Positions 33,753-42,088 of a stretch of DNA of 64,000 nucleotides are shown one piece after another (the stretch's first letter is position 1; each line of letters starts with the position of its first letter). The translations under genes were made by a program, and so were the position numbers. Source of the DNA: Pseudomonas piscis. Lineage in GTDB: Bacteria > Pseudomonadota > Gammaproteobacteria > Pseudomonadales > Pseudomonadaceae. The DNA lies in contig NZ_WHUV01000005.1 of NCBI RefSeq assembly GCF_009380155.1, forward strand, positions 248,001-312,000. The letters are read 5' to 3'. The notes beneath the pieces are model-generated. The model made no database searches. It saw only the letters and a list, made by a program, of their open reading frames with translations, and was not told the origin of the DNA.

Positions 33753-34769
33753 ATGGCTATTCAAGGCATAGATCTATCGTTGATCTGGGGCGTCATCATT
33801 GCCTTCGGGGTGATGATGTACGTGATCATGGACGGCTTCGACCTGGGGCTCGGCATTCTCTTCCCGCTGATCCCCGATGCCCGGGAACGGGACGTGATGA
33901 TGAACACCGTGGCTCCGGTCTGGGACGGTAACGAGACCTGGCTGGTGCTCGGCGGCGCGGCGCTGTACGGCGCCTTCCCGCTGGCCTATTCGGTGATCCT
34001 CGAGGCGTTGTACCTGCCGCTGGTGTTCATGCTGGCGGGGCTGATCTTCCGTGGCGTGGCCTTCGAGTTCCGCTTCAAGGCCAGCCCCGAGAAGCGGCAT
34101 ATCTGGGACCTGGCCTTCATCGGCGGCTCGCTGCTGGCGACCCTGTGCCAGGGCATCGTGATCGGCACCTATATCAGCGGCATCCCGGTGGTCGATCGCC
34201 AGTTCGCCGGCGGCGCCCTGGACTGGCTGGCGCCCTTCCCGCTGTTCTGCGGCCTGGGCCTGGTGGTGGCCTATGCGCTGCTGGGCAGCACCTGGCTGCT
34301 GGTCAAGACCGAAGGCATGCTCGAAGCACGCATGCGCCACTACACCCGGCCACTGGCGTTCGCCCTGACGGCGGTGATCGCGGTGCTGTGCGTGTGGACG
34401 CCCATGCTGCATCCGGAGATCGCCACCCGCTGGTTCGGCCACGCCCATATCGTGATCTTCGGCGCGCTGCTGGTGCTGGGCCTGCTGGCGTTCTGGGGCT
34501 TGCTCGGAACCTTGCGCCAGCATCATTCGCATTGGCCGTTCGTGTTCACCCTAGTGCTGGTGTTCCTGGGCTACATCGGCCTGGCCTTCAGTATCTGGCC
34601 GAACATCGTGCCGCCGTCCATCAGCCTGTGGGAAGCGGCCTCGCCCCTGACCAGCCAGTTGTTCATCCTGATCGGCACGCTGTTCATCCTGCCGATCATC
34701 CTGATGTACACCTGCTGGAGCTACTACGTGTTCCGCGGCAAAGTGAGGATCGGCGATGGCTACCACTGA
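33753..34769 (+). CDS. cioB: cyanide-insensitive terminal quinol oxidase subunit II (CioB)
   Basis: This 338-residue integral membrane subunit pairs with CioA. Family motifs include VMMYVIMDGFDLGLGILFP, TVAPVWDGNETWLVLGGAAL and FRGVAFEFRFKA, and about eight membrane helices are seen. A ribosome-binding site (AAGGGAAACG) precedes the ATG. Its last 14 bases overlap the start of a 49-codon gene, which in turn overlaps a DUF2474 gene, so four genes form one tightly packed operon. Confidence 0.94.
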   Translation: MAIQGIDLSLIWGVIIAFGVMMYVIMDGFDLGLGILFPLIPDARERDVMMNTVAPVWDGNETWLVLGGAALYGAFPLAYSVILEALYLPLVFMLAGLIFRGVAFEFRFKASPEKRHIWDLAFIGGSLLATLCQGIVIGTYISGIPVVDRQFAGGALDWLAPFPLFCGLGLVVAYALLGSTWLLVKTEGMLEARMRHYTRPLAFALTAVIAVLCVWTPMLHPEIATRWFGHAHIVIFGALLVLGLLAFWGLLGTLRQHHSHWPFVFTLVLVFLGYIGLAFSIWPNIVPPSISLWEAASPLTSQLFILIGTLFILPIILMYTCWSYYVFRGKVRIGDGYH

Positions 34770-34905
34770 ACACCCAACCCTGCACGAACCCCTGGCCCGC
34801 CTGCCCTTGCACCGCCAGGTGGCACAACTGAGCCTGCTGTACCTGGGGGCGATACTGACACTGGCCTGCACCACGGCCCTGGTCCTGGAGCTGGCCCATG
34901 GATAA
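34756..34905 (+). CDS. small single-pass membrane protein of the cio operon (49 aa)
   Basis: The ATG at 34756 has an excellent ribosome-binding site (GAGGA, 6-base spacing) inside the end of cioB. The 49-residue product has a polar N-terminus (MATTEHPTLHEPLARLPLHR) and one hydrophobic segment (LLYLGAILTLACTTALVL). It exactly fills the space between cioB and the next small gene, overlapping both (14 bases and 8 bases). I know no named family for it. By position it could be a small oxidase subunit, comparable in size to CydX. Confidence 0.65.
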   Translation: MATTEHPTLHEPLARLPLHRQVAQLSLLYLGAILTLACTTALVLELAHG

Positions 34906-35047
34906 GACACAAGTCACACGCCCCGTTCCGGGGTGGCGGCAACTGTTGTGGATGGCCGGCATCTGGTTGGCCAGCGTGGTCAGCCTGGGGCTGGTGGCCG
35001 GGTTGTTGCGGCTGCTGATGCAAGCCGCGGGCATGCGCAGCCACTGA
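34898..35047 (+). CDS. DUF2474-type small membrane protein of the cio operon (49 aa)
   Basis: The ATG at 34898 is preceded by GGAG at 7 bases. The 49-residue product has a basic N-terminus ending PGWRQLLWMAGIWLASVVSL, then GLVAGLLRLLMQAAGM. This one-helix layout is typical of DUF2474 proteins, which are found right after bd-oxidase subunit II genes in proteobacteria. It is probably a CydX-like accessory subunit that stabilises the oxidase. It overlaps the preceding 49-codon gene by 8 bases. Confidence 0.75.
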   Translation: MDKTQVTRPVPGWRQLLWMAGIWLASVVSLGLVAGLLRLLMQAAGMRSH

Positions 35048-35105
35048 TCGAGGCCCATTACCCACAAGCCCCCGGCACGCACTTGCGTGTCGGGGGCGTG
35101 TGCGT

Positions 35106-36080
35106 TCAGAGGGGCGTTGGCTCGCGTTCGGCCAAGTCTTCGAACAGCTCGGCCGAAGGCACGAAGAACAAGCCGCCGGTCACTGCCGTGCTGTAGTCCA
35201 GCAGGCGATCGTAGTTGCCCGCCGGCCGCCCGACGAACATGTTTTCCAGCATTTGCTCCACCGGCTGTGGCGAGCGCGCGTAGCCGATGAAGTAGGTGCC
35301 GAACTCCCCGGCCCCCGGCCGCCCGAACGGCATGTTGTCGCGCAGGATCTTCACCTCTTCGCCGTTCTCCTCGAGGGTGGTCAGGGAGCTGTGGGAACAG
35401 CTGGGCTTGACCCCATCGGCCAACTCGATGTCGTCCAGCTTGGTCCGGCCGATGATGCGTTCCTGGGCCTCAACGGTCAGTTCGTTCCAGGCGCTCATGT
35501 TGTGCAGGTACTTCTGCACCAGGACGTAGCTGCCATTGGCGAACTGCGGGTCCTCGTCGCCCACCAGGGTGAAGTCCACGGCTTCGCGGCCCACCGGATT
35601 CTCGGTGCCGTCGACGAAACCCACCATGCTGCGCATGTCGAAGTAGCGAAAGCCCTGGACCTCGTCCACCACTTCGATCGCAGCACCCAACGGCTTGAGC
35701 AACTGGGTGGCGAGTTCGAAGCACAGGTCCATCTGTTCGGCGCGAATATGCAGCAGCAGGTCGCCAGGGGTGGACGGTGCCAGCCGCCCCGCTACCCCCA
35801 CTTCACGAAACGGATGCAGCGCGGCCGGGCGCGGCCCGCCGAACAACCGATCCCAGGCGGCGGAGCCGAAACCACAGACGCAGGTCAGGTTGCCCGCCGG
35901 TACCCGCTTGCCCACCGAGCGCACTCGCCCGGCGACATCGGCGCACCACTCGCGCAGGGTTTGCGCCGCTTCGGCACCGGGCGCCAGGGTGGCGACGATG
36001 AAGATCGCGCTGCGGGTAATGGGGCTGCAGACAGCTTGGGGCTCGGGCAGGCGCCCGGCCGAGGATGAAGGTGTCGTCAT
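35106..36080 (-). CDS. DyP-type heme peroxidase (second copy)
   Basis: This 324-residue DyP peroxidase has the GXXDG motif as GFVDGTENPVG (about residue 155), FRYFDMRSMV upstream, IIGRTKLDDIELAD, and the C-terminal YSTAVTGGLFFVPSAELFEDL. It is longer than and distinct from the DyP at 11697-12581 and looks like the YfeX class. It is cytoplasmic, with no signal. I chose ATG 36080; a GTG four codons upstream is possible. It is convergent with the cio operon, separated by 58 bases. Confidence 0.92.
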   Translation of the reverse strand: MTTPSSSAGRLPEPQAVCSPITRSAIFIVATLAPGAEAAQTLREWCADVAGRVRSVGKRVPAGNLTCVCGFGSAAWDRLFGGPRPAALHPFREVGVAGRLAPSTPGDLLLHIRAEQMDLCFELATQLLKPLGAAIEVVDEVQGFRYFDMRSMVGFVDGTENPVGREAVDFTLVGDEDPQFANGSYVLVQKYLHNMSAWNELTVEAQERIIGRTKLDDIELADGVKPSCSHSSLTTLEENGEEVKILRDNMPFGRPGAGEFGTYFIGYARSPQPVEQMLENMFVGRPAGNYDRLLDYSTAVTGGLFFVPSAELFEDLAEREPTPL

Positions 36081-36149
36081 GTTGGATTCCACAGGCTACG
36101 GTCAAAAAATCACCCACGGAAATTAGCAGATTGTGCCGCCGTAGCCACC

Positions 36150-36352
36150 CATTCCTGTGGTCGCTGTCGAGCCTGCGCAGTTGCGCCTGGATTCGCAGGA
36201 CCTTCTGGGGGATCGGATGGCCAATCCAGGGGCGACCGCTGCGCGCCCGGGCGCAGCCTGCGGCAGCGGCTACACGAAGCACCTGTAGCCGCTGCTGAGC
36301 TTGCGAAGCTGCGCCAAGCTCCGCAGGACCTTCCAGGGGATCGGCTGCCCAA
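36150..36352. repeat. intergenic dispersed repeat cluster, copy 3
   Basis: The 280-base gap between the DyP and second YdeP-type genes is mostly repeat. CGCAGCCTGCGGCAGCGGCT (36252-36273) is the inverse of the family word, and GTAGCCGCTGCTGAGC follows at 36285. Two direct copies of a related segment, ending GCAGGACCTTC(T/C)(G/A)GGGGATCGG, lie at about 36195-36216 and 36322-36343. No gene is seen here. Confidence 0.7.
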
Positions 36353-36360
36353 CCTGGCGG

Positions 36361-38631
36361 CTAAACGCCCGCGCGCAGCACCCGCACCGGTACCGACTTG
36401 TAGGACGGCGTGCCGCTGTCGACGTCCAGGTAGTCCAGCGGCACCAGGCGGTTGGCCTCGGGGTAATAGGCGCCGACGGTGCCCGGGGCGATCTTGTACT
36501 CGATGGCGGTGATGTTCTCGTAGCGCAGGCGCCGGCCGTCGGTCACCGTCTCGATGTCCACCAGGTCGCCATGGGCCAGGCCCCGGGCCGCGAGGTCCGC
36601 CGGGCTGATGAACAGCACGTCGCGACGACCGAAGACCCCACGATAGCGATCGTCCAGGGCATAGATGGTGGTGTTGTACTGGTCGTGGCTGCGCAGGGTC
36701 ACCAGGCGCAGGACGTCGGCGCCATCCACTTCCTTGTCTTCGTGCAAGCCGGGGAAGACGAAGAACTCGGCCTTGCCCGAGGGTGTCAGCCATTGGCGCT
36801 CGGCCGCCGCCAGGGGCATGCGGAAGCCTCCGGGAACGCGGATCCTGGCGTTGTAGTCGTCGAAGCCAGGGACGGTCTTCTCGATCAGGTCGCGGATCTT
36901 GTCGTAGTCGGTCACCAGTTCCAGCCACGGCACCTTGCTCGCGGTCAGCGTCGCCTTGGCCATGCCGGCGACGATCGCCGGTTCCGACATCAGGGCTTGC
37001 GAGGCCGGGGCCAGCTTGCCGGCTGAGGCATGGACCATGGACATCGAATCCTCGACGGTGATCGCCTGGCGCATGCCGTCCTGCACGTCCATTTCAGTGC
37101 GGCCCAGGCAGGGAAAAACGTAGGTTTCCTTAGCTACAAGCAGATGGCTGCGGTTGAGCTTGGTGGCGATGTGCACGCTCAGGTCGAGCTGGGCCATGGC
37201 CGGGAAACACTGGCCCGGGTCCGGCAGGGCCACAGCGAAGTTGCCCCCCAGGCACAGCAAGGCCTTGGACTGGCCGGCGATGATCGCCTGCATCGCTTGC
37301 ACCGCGTCATGGCCATGGCTGGCCGGTGGCTTGAAGCCGAACACTTGCTCGAGCTTGTCGAGGAACGCTTGCGCGGGTTTTTCGGTGATGCCCACGGTGC
37401 GGTTGCCTTGCACGTTGGAGTGGCCACGCAGCGGGCAGATTCCGGCCCCGGGCTTGCCCAGGTTGCCTCGCAGCATCAAGAGGTCGCAGATCAGCCGCAC
37501 ATTGGCGGTGCCTTCGTTGTGCTGGGTGATGCCCATGCCATAGGTGACGATGGTGGCATTGGACTTGGCATAGGCCGCGGCGACCATTTCCAGGTCGCTC
37601 TGCTTGAGGCCACTGGCCTGTTCGATATCCACCCATTGGGTGGCGTGCAGGTCGGCCTCCAGGGCGGCGAAGCCCAGGGTGTGCTGGGCGATGAAGTCGC
37701 GGTCCAGCACCTGCCCGAGGCTTTGCTCCAGGGCCAGCAAGGCCTTCATGATGCCCTTGACCGCCGCGGCGTCACCGCCGGCCTTGACCTGGAAGTACGA
37801 GGAGGCGATGCGCGTGGAGCCATAGGTGGCCATTTCCACCATGTTCTGCGGATCGGCGAAGCGCTCCAGGGCCCGCTCGCGCAGGGGGTTGAAGACCATG
37901 ATCGGCACCTTGCGCCGTGACGCCTCATGCAGGGTGCCCATCATTCGTGGGTGGTTGGTGCCGGGGTTGTGGCCGATGGAGATGATCAGCTCGCAAACAT
38001 CGAAATCCTCCAGCGATACCGTGCCCTTGCCGATCCCGATGGACCTGGGCAAACCGACGCTGGTGGGTTCATGGCACATGTTCGAGCAGTCGGGAAAGTT
38101 GTTGCAGCCATATTCCCGGGCAAACAGCTGGTACAGGTAGGCCGCCTCGTTGGAGGCCCTGCCCGAGGTGTAGAACTCCACCTGCTCGGGCTTCAGGCCA
38201 CGCAGGACCTGGCCAATGCGCTCGAAGGCGGCCTGCCAGGGCACCGGTTTGAAGGTGTCGCTGGCACGGTCGTAGACCAGGGGCTCGGTGAGGCGACCGA
38301 GGTCCTCCAACTGATAGTCCGAGCGCTGCAGCAGCGAGGCCACCGGATGGCTGGCCAGGAACTCGGGCGTCACCCGTTTGTTGGTGGCCTCCCAGGTCAC
38401 CGCCTTGGCGCCGTTCTCGCAGAACTGGAAGGTCGACTTGTGCTCCTTGTCCGGCCAGGCGCAACCCGGGCAATCGAAACCGTCGGGCTGGTTGGTGCGC
38501 ATCAGGGTCAGGGGGGCCTTGAGGGTGTCCATCTGCTCGCGTACGGCCGTGGCCGTGGCCTTGAGCGCGCCCCAGCCACCGGCGGGACCATCGTAGTTGC
38601 GGATTCCGGGAACCTTGCGTCGAGTGCTCAT
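36361..38631 (-). CDS. FdhF/YdeP-family molybdopterin oxidoreductase (second copy)
   Basis: This 756-residue protein is the same family as 29863-32187 and clearly paralogous. It has FDCPGCAWPDK and FCENGAKAVTW near the N-terminus, NNFPDCSNMCHEPTSVG at the molybdenum site, GHNPGTNHPRMM, LRGHSNVQGNRTVG and the C-terminal RSHDQYNTTIYALDDRYRG. The position of the metal-ligand Sec/Cys again reads Ser-like (DCSN). It has no Tat signal. Facing leftward, it shares the cofactor supply of the preceding cluster. The substrate is unknown; the two copies may serve different aldehydes or acids. Confidence 0.88.
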   Translation of the reverse strand: MSTRRKVPGIRNYDGPAGGWGALKATATAVREQMDTLKAPLTLMRTNQPDGFDCPGCAWPDKEHKSTFQFCENGAKAVTWEATNKRVTPEFLASHPVASLLQRSDYQLEDLGRLTEPLVYDRASDTFKPVPWQAAFERIGQVLRGLKPEQVEFYTSGRASNEAAYLYQLFAREYGCNNFPDCSNMCHEPTSVGLPRSIGIGKGTVSLEDFDVCELIISIGHNPGTNHPRMMGTLHEASRRKVPIMVFNPLRERALERFADPQNMVEMATYGSTRIASSYFQVKAGGDAAAVKGIMKALLALEQSLGQVLDRDFIAQHTLGFAALEADLHATQWVDIEQASGLKQSDLEMVAAAYAKSNATIVTYGMGITQHNEGTANVRLICDLLMLRGNLGKPGAGICPLRGHSNVQGNRTVGITEKPAQAFLDKLEQVFGFKPPASHGHDAVQAMQAIIAGQSKALLCLGGNFAVALPDPGQCFPAMAQLDLSVHIATKLNRSHLLVAKETYVFPCLGRTEMDVQDGMRQAITVEDSMSMVHASAGKLAPASQALMSEPAIVAGMAKATLTASKVPWLELVTDYDKIRDLIEKTVPGFDDYNARIRVPGGFRMPLAAAERQWLTPSGKAEFFVFPGLHEDKEVDGADVLRLVTLRSHDQYNTTIYALDDRYRGVFGRRDVLFISPADLAARGLAHGDLVDIETVTDGRRLRYENITAIEYKIAPGTVGAYYPEANRLVPLDYLDVDSGTPSYKSVPVRVLRAGV

Positions 38632-38863
38632 GATCGCTCCAGGGCCAACCGGCCCTGTACGGCGCGAGTCGGCAATGACAGGTCATCGACCACCGGGGCG
38701 GCGTCAGGCAGCGCCAGGCACCCGGCAATGATCCAGGCACGGATGGCCGGATCGCCAGGCGGCTGGATCAAGAGGAAATGCGGCGCAAACTTTGCGGCGC
38801 ATGCTGAAATCTAGCGCCGCACCCCGGGCTGTCAAGGCCAGGTGCCGACCGGTGCAGGCCGGC

Positions 38864-39760
38864 TCACTGCACGGCGCTGCGGCGCAACCTAGGGCTCCAG
38901 CCCTGCTGCATGCCGGCGGCGGCGAGCAGGATCGCGCCGACCCCGAACCACTGCAGCCAGCCCAAGCGGTGACCGAACGCCAGCCAATCGACGAAGATCG
39001 CCGCGATCGGATAGATGAAGGACAAGGCCCCGGTCAACGCCGTGGGCAGCTTCTGGATCGCACCGTACAGCAGCACGTACATCAGTCCCGTATGGATGAT
39101 GCCCAGCGCCAGCAGGCTGGCCCAGGCGCTGGCCTCCCGGGGTGGCGTGCCGAAGTTGGCCCAGGGCGCCAGCAGCAACACACCGGTGCAGACCTGGATC
39201 AGGGCGATCAGGTGCGGCGGGGTTCCGCTCAAGCGCTTGATCAGCAGAGCGGCGAAGGCGTACAACAAGGCAGCGCCCAGGGCCAGGCCGATCCCCAGCA
39301 GGTAATCGCCGCCCGCCTCCCCCTGCCCTTCATGGGCACTGACGATGGCCAGCATTCCGCCGAACGACAGGCACAGCCAGAATAATTTCTGCGCAGTGAT
39401 TTTTTCTCCCAGGAACAACGCCCCCAGGCCCACCAGGAGGAACGGCTGGACGTTGTACACCGCGGTGCCGATGGCGATCGAGGCCCGGGAATAGGAGCCG
39501 AACAACAACACCCAGTTGCCGACGATGGCCGCACCGCTGACCACCGCCAGCAGCAGGACCCGTTGCGTGAGAATGTCCTTGCGCAGCAAGCCCAGGGCAG
39601 CGCAGACCAGCAGCAAGGTCGCGGCGCCGAACAGGCAACGCCAGAACACCACATCCAGCACCGGTTGCCCCGAGACCAGGACGAACCAGCCAATGGTTCC
39701 GGAAATCAGCATGGCGGCGCTCATTTCCAGCGATCCGCGACGAATCATTGCATCCATCAT
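38864..39760 (-). CDS. EamA (DMT superfamily) transporter
   Basis: This 298-residue protein has ten hydrophobic segments in two EamA repeats (first about 10-140, second about 150-285). It has GNWVLLFGSYSRASIAIGTA and VQPFLLVGLGALFLGEKIT closing repeat one, and SFIYPIAAIFVDWLAFGHRL in repeat two. Such proteins export amino acids or related metabolites. It is divergent from an Lrp/AsnC-type regulator gene across 129 bases, suggesting amino-acid-responsive control. Starts at 39760, 39757 or 39748 are all possible. Confidence 0.88.
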   Translation of the reverse strand: MMDAMIRRGSLEMSAAMLISGTIGWFVLVSGQPVLDVVFWRCLFGAATLLLVCAALGLLRKDILTQRVLLLAVVSGAAIVGNWVLLFGSYSRASIAIGTAVYNVQPFLLVGLGALFLGEKITAQKLFWLCLSFGGMLAIVSAHEGQGEAGGDYLLGIGLALGAALLYAFAALLIKRLSGTPPHLIALIQVCTGVLLLAPWANFGTPPREASAWASLLALGIIHTGLMYVLLYGAIQKLPTALTGALSFIYPIAAIFVDWLAFGHRLGWLQWFGVGAILLAAAGMQQGWSPRLRRSAVQ

Positions 39761-39889
39761 CAGGCTCCTTTATCGGTCGCCAGATTATCCGTAACTCAAC
39801 TACAGCCTCACCAGAGAAAATCCTAGGCTAGACTCAGTCTTCGCCTTTTTTATCAAGGCAAGAAAGCCCATCTACCTAACGAGACTGCC

Positions 39890-40327
39890 ATGCTGGATGC
39901 CATCGACCAGACGCTGATCAGCGCCCTGATGCAAGACTCCCGACGTTCACTCAAGGCCCTGGGGCAGATCAGCGGGCTGTCCGCTCCCAGCGTCGCCGAG
40001 CGCCTGCGCCGACTAGAGGAACGAGGGGTGATCAGCGCCTACACCCTGGAGGTCGACCCCCGGTTCCTGGGGTATCAATTGCAGGCCATCGTGCGCATCC
40101 GCCCCTTGCCGGGAAAACTGCAGGAAGTCGAACGGCAGATCCTGGCGATCCCCGAGTTCACCGAGTGCGACAAGGTCACCGGCGACGACTGCTTTTTCGC
40201 ACGCCTGCAGGTGCGCTCCATGGAACAACTGGACAGCTTGCTGGACCGCCTCAATCAGTACGCCGAGACCAACACCTCGATCGTCAAGAAGTCACCGATC
40301 AAGCGTCGCCTGCCACCCATGGAGTGA
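39890..40327 (+). CDS. Lrp/AsnC-family regulator
   Basis: This 145-residue protein has an N-terminal helix-turn-helix (RRSLKALGQISGLSAPSVAE, RLRRLEERGVI) and a C-terminal RAM ligand-binding domain (LQAIVRIRPLPGKLQEVER; ECDKVTGDDCFFARLQVRSM). It is divergently transcribed from an EamA exporter gene, the common arrangement for an Lrp-type regulator controlling amino-acid efflux. The ligand is not known. Confidence 0.92.
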   Translation: MLDAIDQTLISALMQDSRRSLKALGQISGLSAPSVAERLRRLEERGVISAYTLEVDPRFLGYQLQAIVRIRPLPGKLQEVERQILAIPEFTECDKVTGDDCFFARLQVRSMEQLDSLLDRLNQYAETNTSIVKKSPIKRRLPPME

Positions 40328-40363
40328 ACATCTGCCCTGCTCCGGCCAAGAAAATCCGGGCAA

Positions 40364-40392
40364 TAAAAAAGCCCGCCGAAGCGGGCTTTTTC
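40364..40392. terminator. bidirectional intrinsic terminator
   Basis: AAAAAAGCCCGCCGAAGCGG followed by GCTTTTT forms a 6-bp GC stem with a four-base loop, flanked by an A-run and a T-run. It serves the convergent AsnC-type gene and the Bax-inhibitor-1 gene. Confidence 0.9.
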
Positions 40393-40410
40393 AAGGCTTG
40401 AAGCTGAGGA

Positions 40411-41082
40411 TCAGTCGTCGCGGCTCATGATGCCGAACAGCTGCAGCAGGCTGACGAACAGGTTGTAGATCGATACATACAGGCTGATGGTAGCCATGAT
40501 GTAGTTGCGCTCGCCGCCGTGGATGATGGCGCTGGTCTGGAACAGGATGCACACCGAGGAGAACAGCACGAAGCCGGCGCTGATTGCCAGTTGCAGGCCG
40601 CTGATCTGGAAGAACAGGCTGGCCAGCACAGCGCCCATCAGGACGAAGAAACCGGCGGTGATGAAACCACCCAGGAAGCTCATGTCCTTGCGGGTGATCA
40701 GCACGTAGGCCGACAGGCCGCCGAACACCAGTGCGGTCATGGCGAAGGCCGAGCTGACCACTTCAGCGCCGCCCTGCATGCCCAGGTAACGGTTGAGGAT
40801 CGGGCCCAGCAAAAAGCCCATGAAACCGGTCAGGGCGAAAGTCGAGACCAGGCCCCAGACCGAGTCACGGAGTTTGCTGGTGAGGAAGAACAGACCGTAG
40901 AAACCGATCAGTACGACGAAGACGTTCGGGTAACCGACGCGCATCTGTTGTGCGACGTAGGCCATGATTCCGCTGAAAGCGAGGGTCAGGGCCAGCAAGC
41001 CATAAGTGTTGCGCAGGACGCGGCTAACCTCTAGCTGCTCGGCCTGCACGCCGTTGTTAACTGCGTAATCCTGTTCGCGCAT
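40411..41082 (-). CDS. Bax inhibitor-1/YccA family membrane protein
   Basis: This 223-residue protein has seven hydrophobic segments and the BI-1 family signature in the second half (FLGGFITAGFFVLMGAVLAS; ISLYVSIYNLFVSLLQLFG). The N-terminal NNGVQAEQLEVSRVLRNTYG is typical of the pseudomonad members related to E. coli YccA/YbhL. ATG 41082 has AGGAG at 7 bases. In E. coli YccA modulates FtsH. It is divergent from the tRNA-Ser gene. Confidence 0.93.
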   Translation of the reverse strand: MREQDYAVNNGVQAEQLEVSRVLRNTYGLLALTLAFSGIMAYVAQQMRVGYPNVFVVLIGFYGLFFLTSKLRDSVWGLVSTFALTGFMGFLLGPILNRYLGMQGGAEVVSSAFAMTALVFGGLSAYVLITRKDMSFLGGFITAGFFVLMGAVLASLFFQISGLQLAISAGFVLFSSVCILFQTSAIIHGGERNYIMATISLYVSIYNLFVSLLQLFGIMSRDD

Positions 41083-41158
41083 GGCGACACTCCTGTTGGT
41101 TGAAACATTTAGTGGCAAGGATGATAACAGAGGCGCTGTAGCGCGCGACGCAGAGAGT

Positions 41159-41186
41159 TTGACAGTGTGTTTCATTCGGGTATTAT
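41159..41186 (+). promoter_or_regulatory. sigma-70 promoter of tRNA-Ser
   Basis: TTGACA (41159-41164) and TATTAT (41181-41186) are separated by 16 bases. They precede the tRNA by about 20 bases, and a GC-rich discriminator (GGCGCCCGC) follows. This is close to consensus and typical of a stable-RNA promoter under stringent control. Confidence 0.85.
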
Positions 41187-41205
41187 GGCGCCCGCAATGC
41201 GATCT

Positions 41206-41293
41206 GGAGGTGTGGCCGAGTGGTTTAAGGCAGCGGTCTTGAAAACCGCCGACTGTAACAGGTCCTAGAGTTCGAATCTCTACGCCTCCGCCA
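41206..41293 (+). tRNA. tRNA-Ser (anticodon TGA)
   Basis: The 88-base gene has acceptor arms GGAGGTG / CGCCTCC, discriminator G and an encoded CCA. The anticodon loop CTTGAAA gives anticodon TGA, a long variable arm is present, and the T-loop is GTTCGAATC. It decodes UCA and related serine codons. A strong promoter precedes it and an intrinsic terminator follows. The DNA beyond it is an accessory island with phage remains, so the tRNA may have been an integration site. Confidence 0.97.
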
Positions 41294-41304
41294 AATCTCT
41301 ACGA

Positions 41305-41333
41305 TAAAGCCCTGATTATTCAGGGCTTTTTTG
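41305..41333 (+). terminator. intrinsic terminator of tRNA-Ser
   Basis: AAAGCCCTGATTATTCAGGG followed by CTTTTTT forms an 8-bp stem (AAGCCCTG/CAGGGCTT) ending in a T-run, 12 bases after the tRNA. Confidence 0.92.
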
Positions 41334-41479
41334 TTTCTGGCATTCAGCCTTGGCGTCATGCCACACAAAGAACTCCATAACTGGCCCTCTTTCTCCTCCT
41401 ATTACCCAGGCCGTCATAGGCCTGCTCACACATACACCCTGCCCCGGCTTTGATCAGCAAGCGCCCCCTCACAAGACGT

Positions 41480-41507
41480 AAAAAAGAAAAGGCACCCGAA
41501 GGTGCCC
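41480..41507 (-). terminator. intrinsic terminator of the zinc-ribbon membrane protein gene
   Basis: On the minus strand GGCACCTTCGGGTGCC is followed by TTTTCTTTTTT: a 6-bp stem with a UUCG-type loop just past the stop codon at 41519. Confidence 0.85.
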
Positions 41508-41518
41508 TCTTACGCCAT

Positions 41519-41959
41519 TCACGGCTGGAATCGAGTGCCGCAAGCGTGGCATAGCCAAGTGCGGCGCCACTCTTCGTATTCATCATATTGCTTAATGTTG
41601 TATCGACAGTGCCGGACGAACCCGATCACACCAATGGCTATGAACGTCACGCCGATGAAGAACCTGGTCCAGTCCACTTCCCATGATAGTTTCAGACCGT
41701 CGTACAAGATGATAGCGCCCACCCCAGTAAGGATTACCGGACCAAGCAGGCGTTTAGCCCCTGGAGGGGCGACGCTTGCAGCCAAATGGGTCTGATGACG
41801 GCCTGTGGTTTCTACAGTCACGCTGGGGCCGAATCCGGATTGGGATTGCGCCTGATGGGTCGCTTGTATGTGAGAGGTGCCAGCAGCATGGATGACGGAC
41901 AGAAGCTGGACGTTTTGACCTTGGCATTGCGGACAGCAGATGGCGTTGGTGCTCACCAC
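41519..41959 (-). CDS. hypothetical zinc-ribbon protein with two membrane segments
   Basis: This 146-residue protein starts at GTG (41959) with AAAGGA 8 bases upstream. An N-terminal CPQC pair (about residues 9-12) and a C-terminal CHAC pair (about 137-140) suggest one split zinc ribbon. Two hydrophobic segments lie between them (LLGPVILTGVGAIILYDGL; FFIGVTFIAIGVIGFV). I recognise no named family. It is the first gene of the island beyond tRNA-Ser and has its own terminator, like a cargo or lysogenic-conversion gene. Confidence 0.7.
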   Translation of the reverse strand: MVSTNAICCPQCQGQNVQLLSVIHAAGTSHIQATHQAQSQSGFGPSVTVETTGRHQTHLAASVAPPGAKRLLGPVILTGVGAIILYDGLKLSWEVDWTRFFIGVTFIAIGVIGFVRHCRYNIKQYDEYEEWRRTWLCHACGTRFQP

Positions 41960-42057
41960 GTAATCATTCCTTTGAAAGGCGGGAAAGGGCCATCCTAAGG
42001 CAATGTGAATCTTCTATGTATCTGAAATCCAAGAGACATTTGGCATGCTCCAGATGC

Positions 42058-42083
42058 CAAAAGCCCAGCGCGGGGCCGGGCTT
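42058..42083 (-). terminator. intrinsic terminator of the 50-codon gene
   Basis: On the minus strand AAGCCC (42083-42078) pairs with GGGCTT (42066-42061) and is followed by TTT, six bases past the stop of the small gene. Confidence 0.6.
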
Positions 42084-42088
42084 CTACG

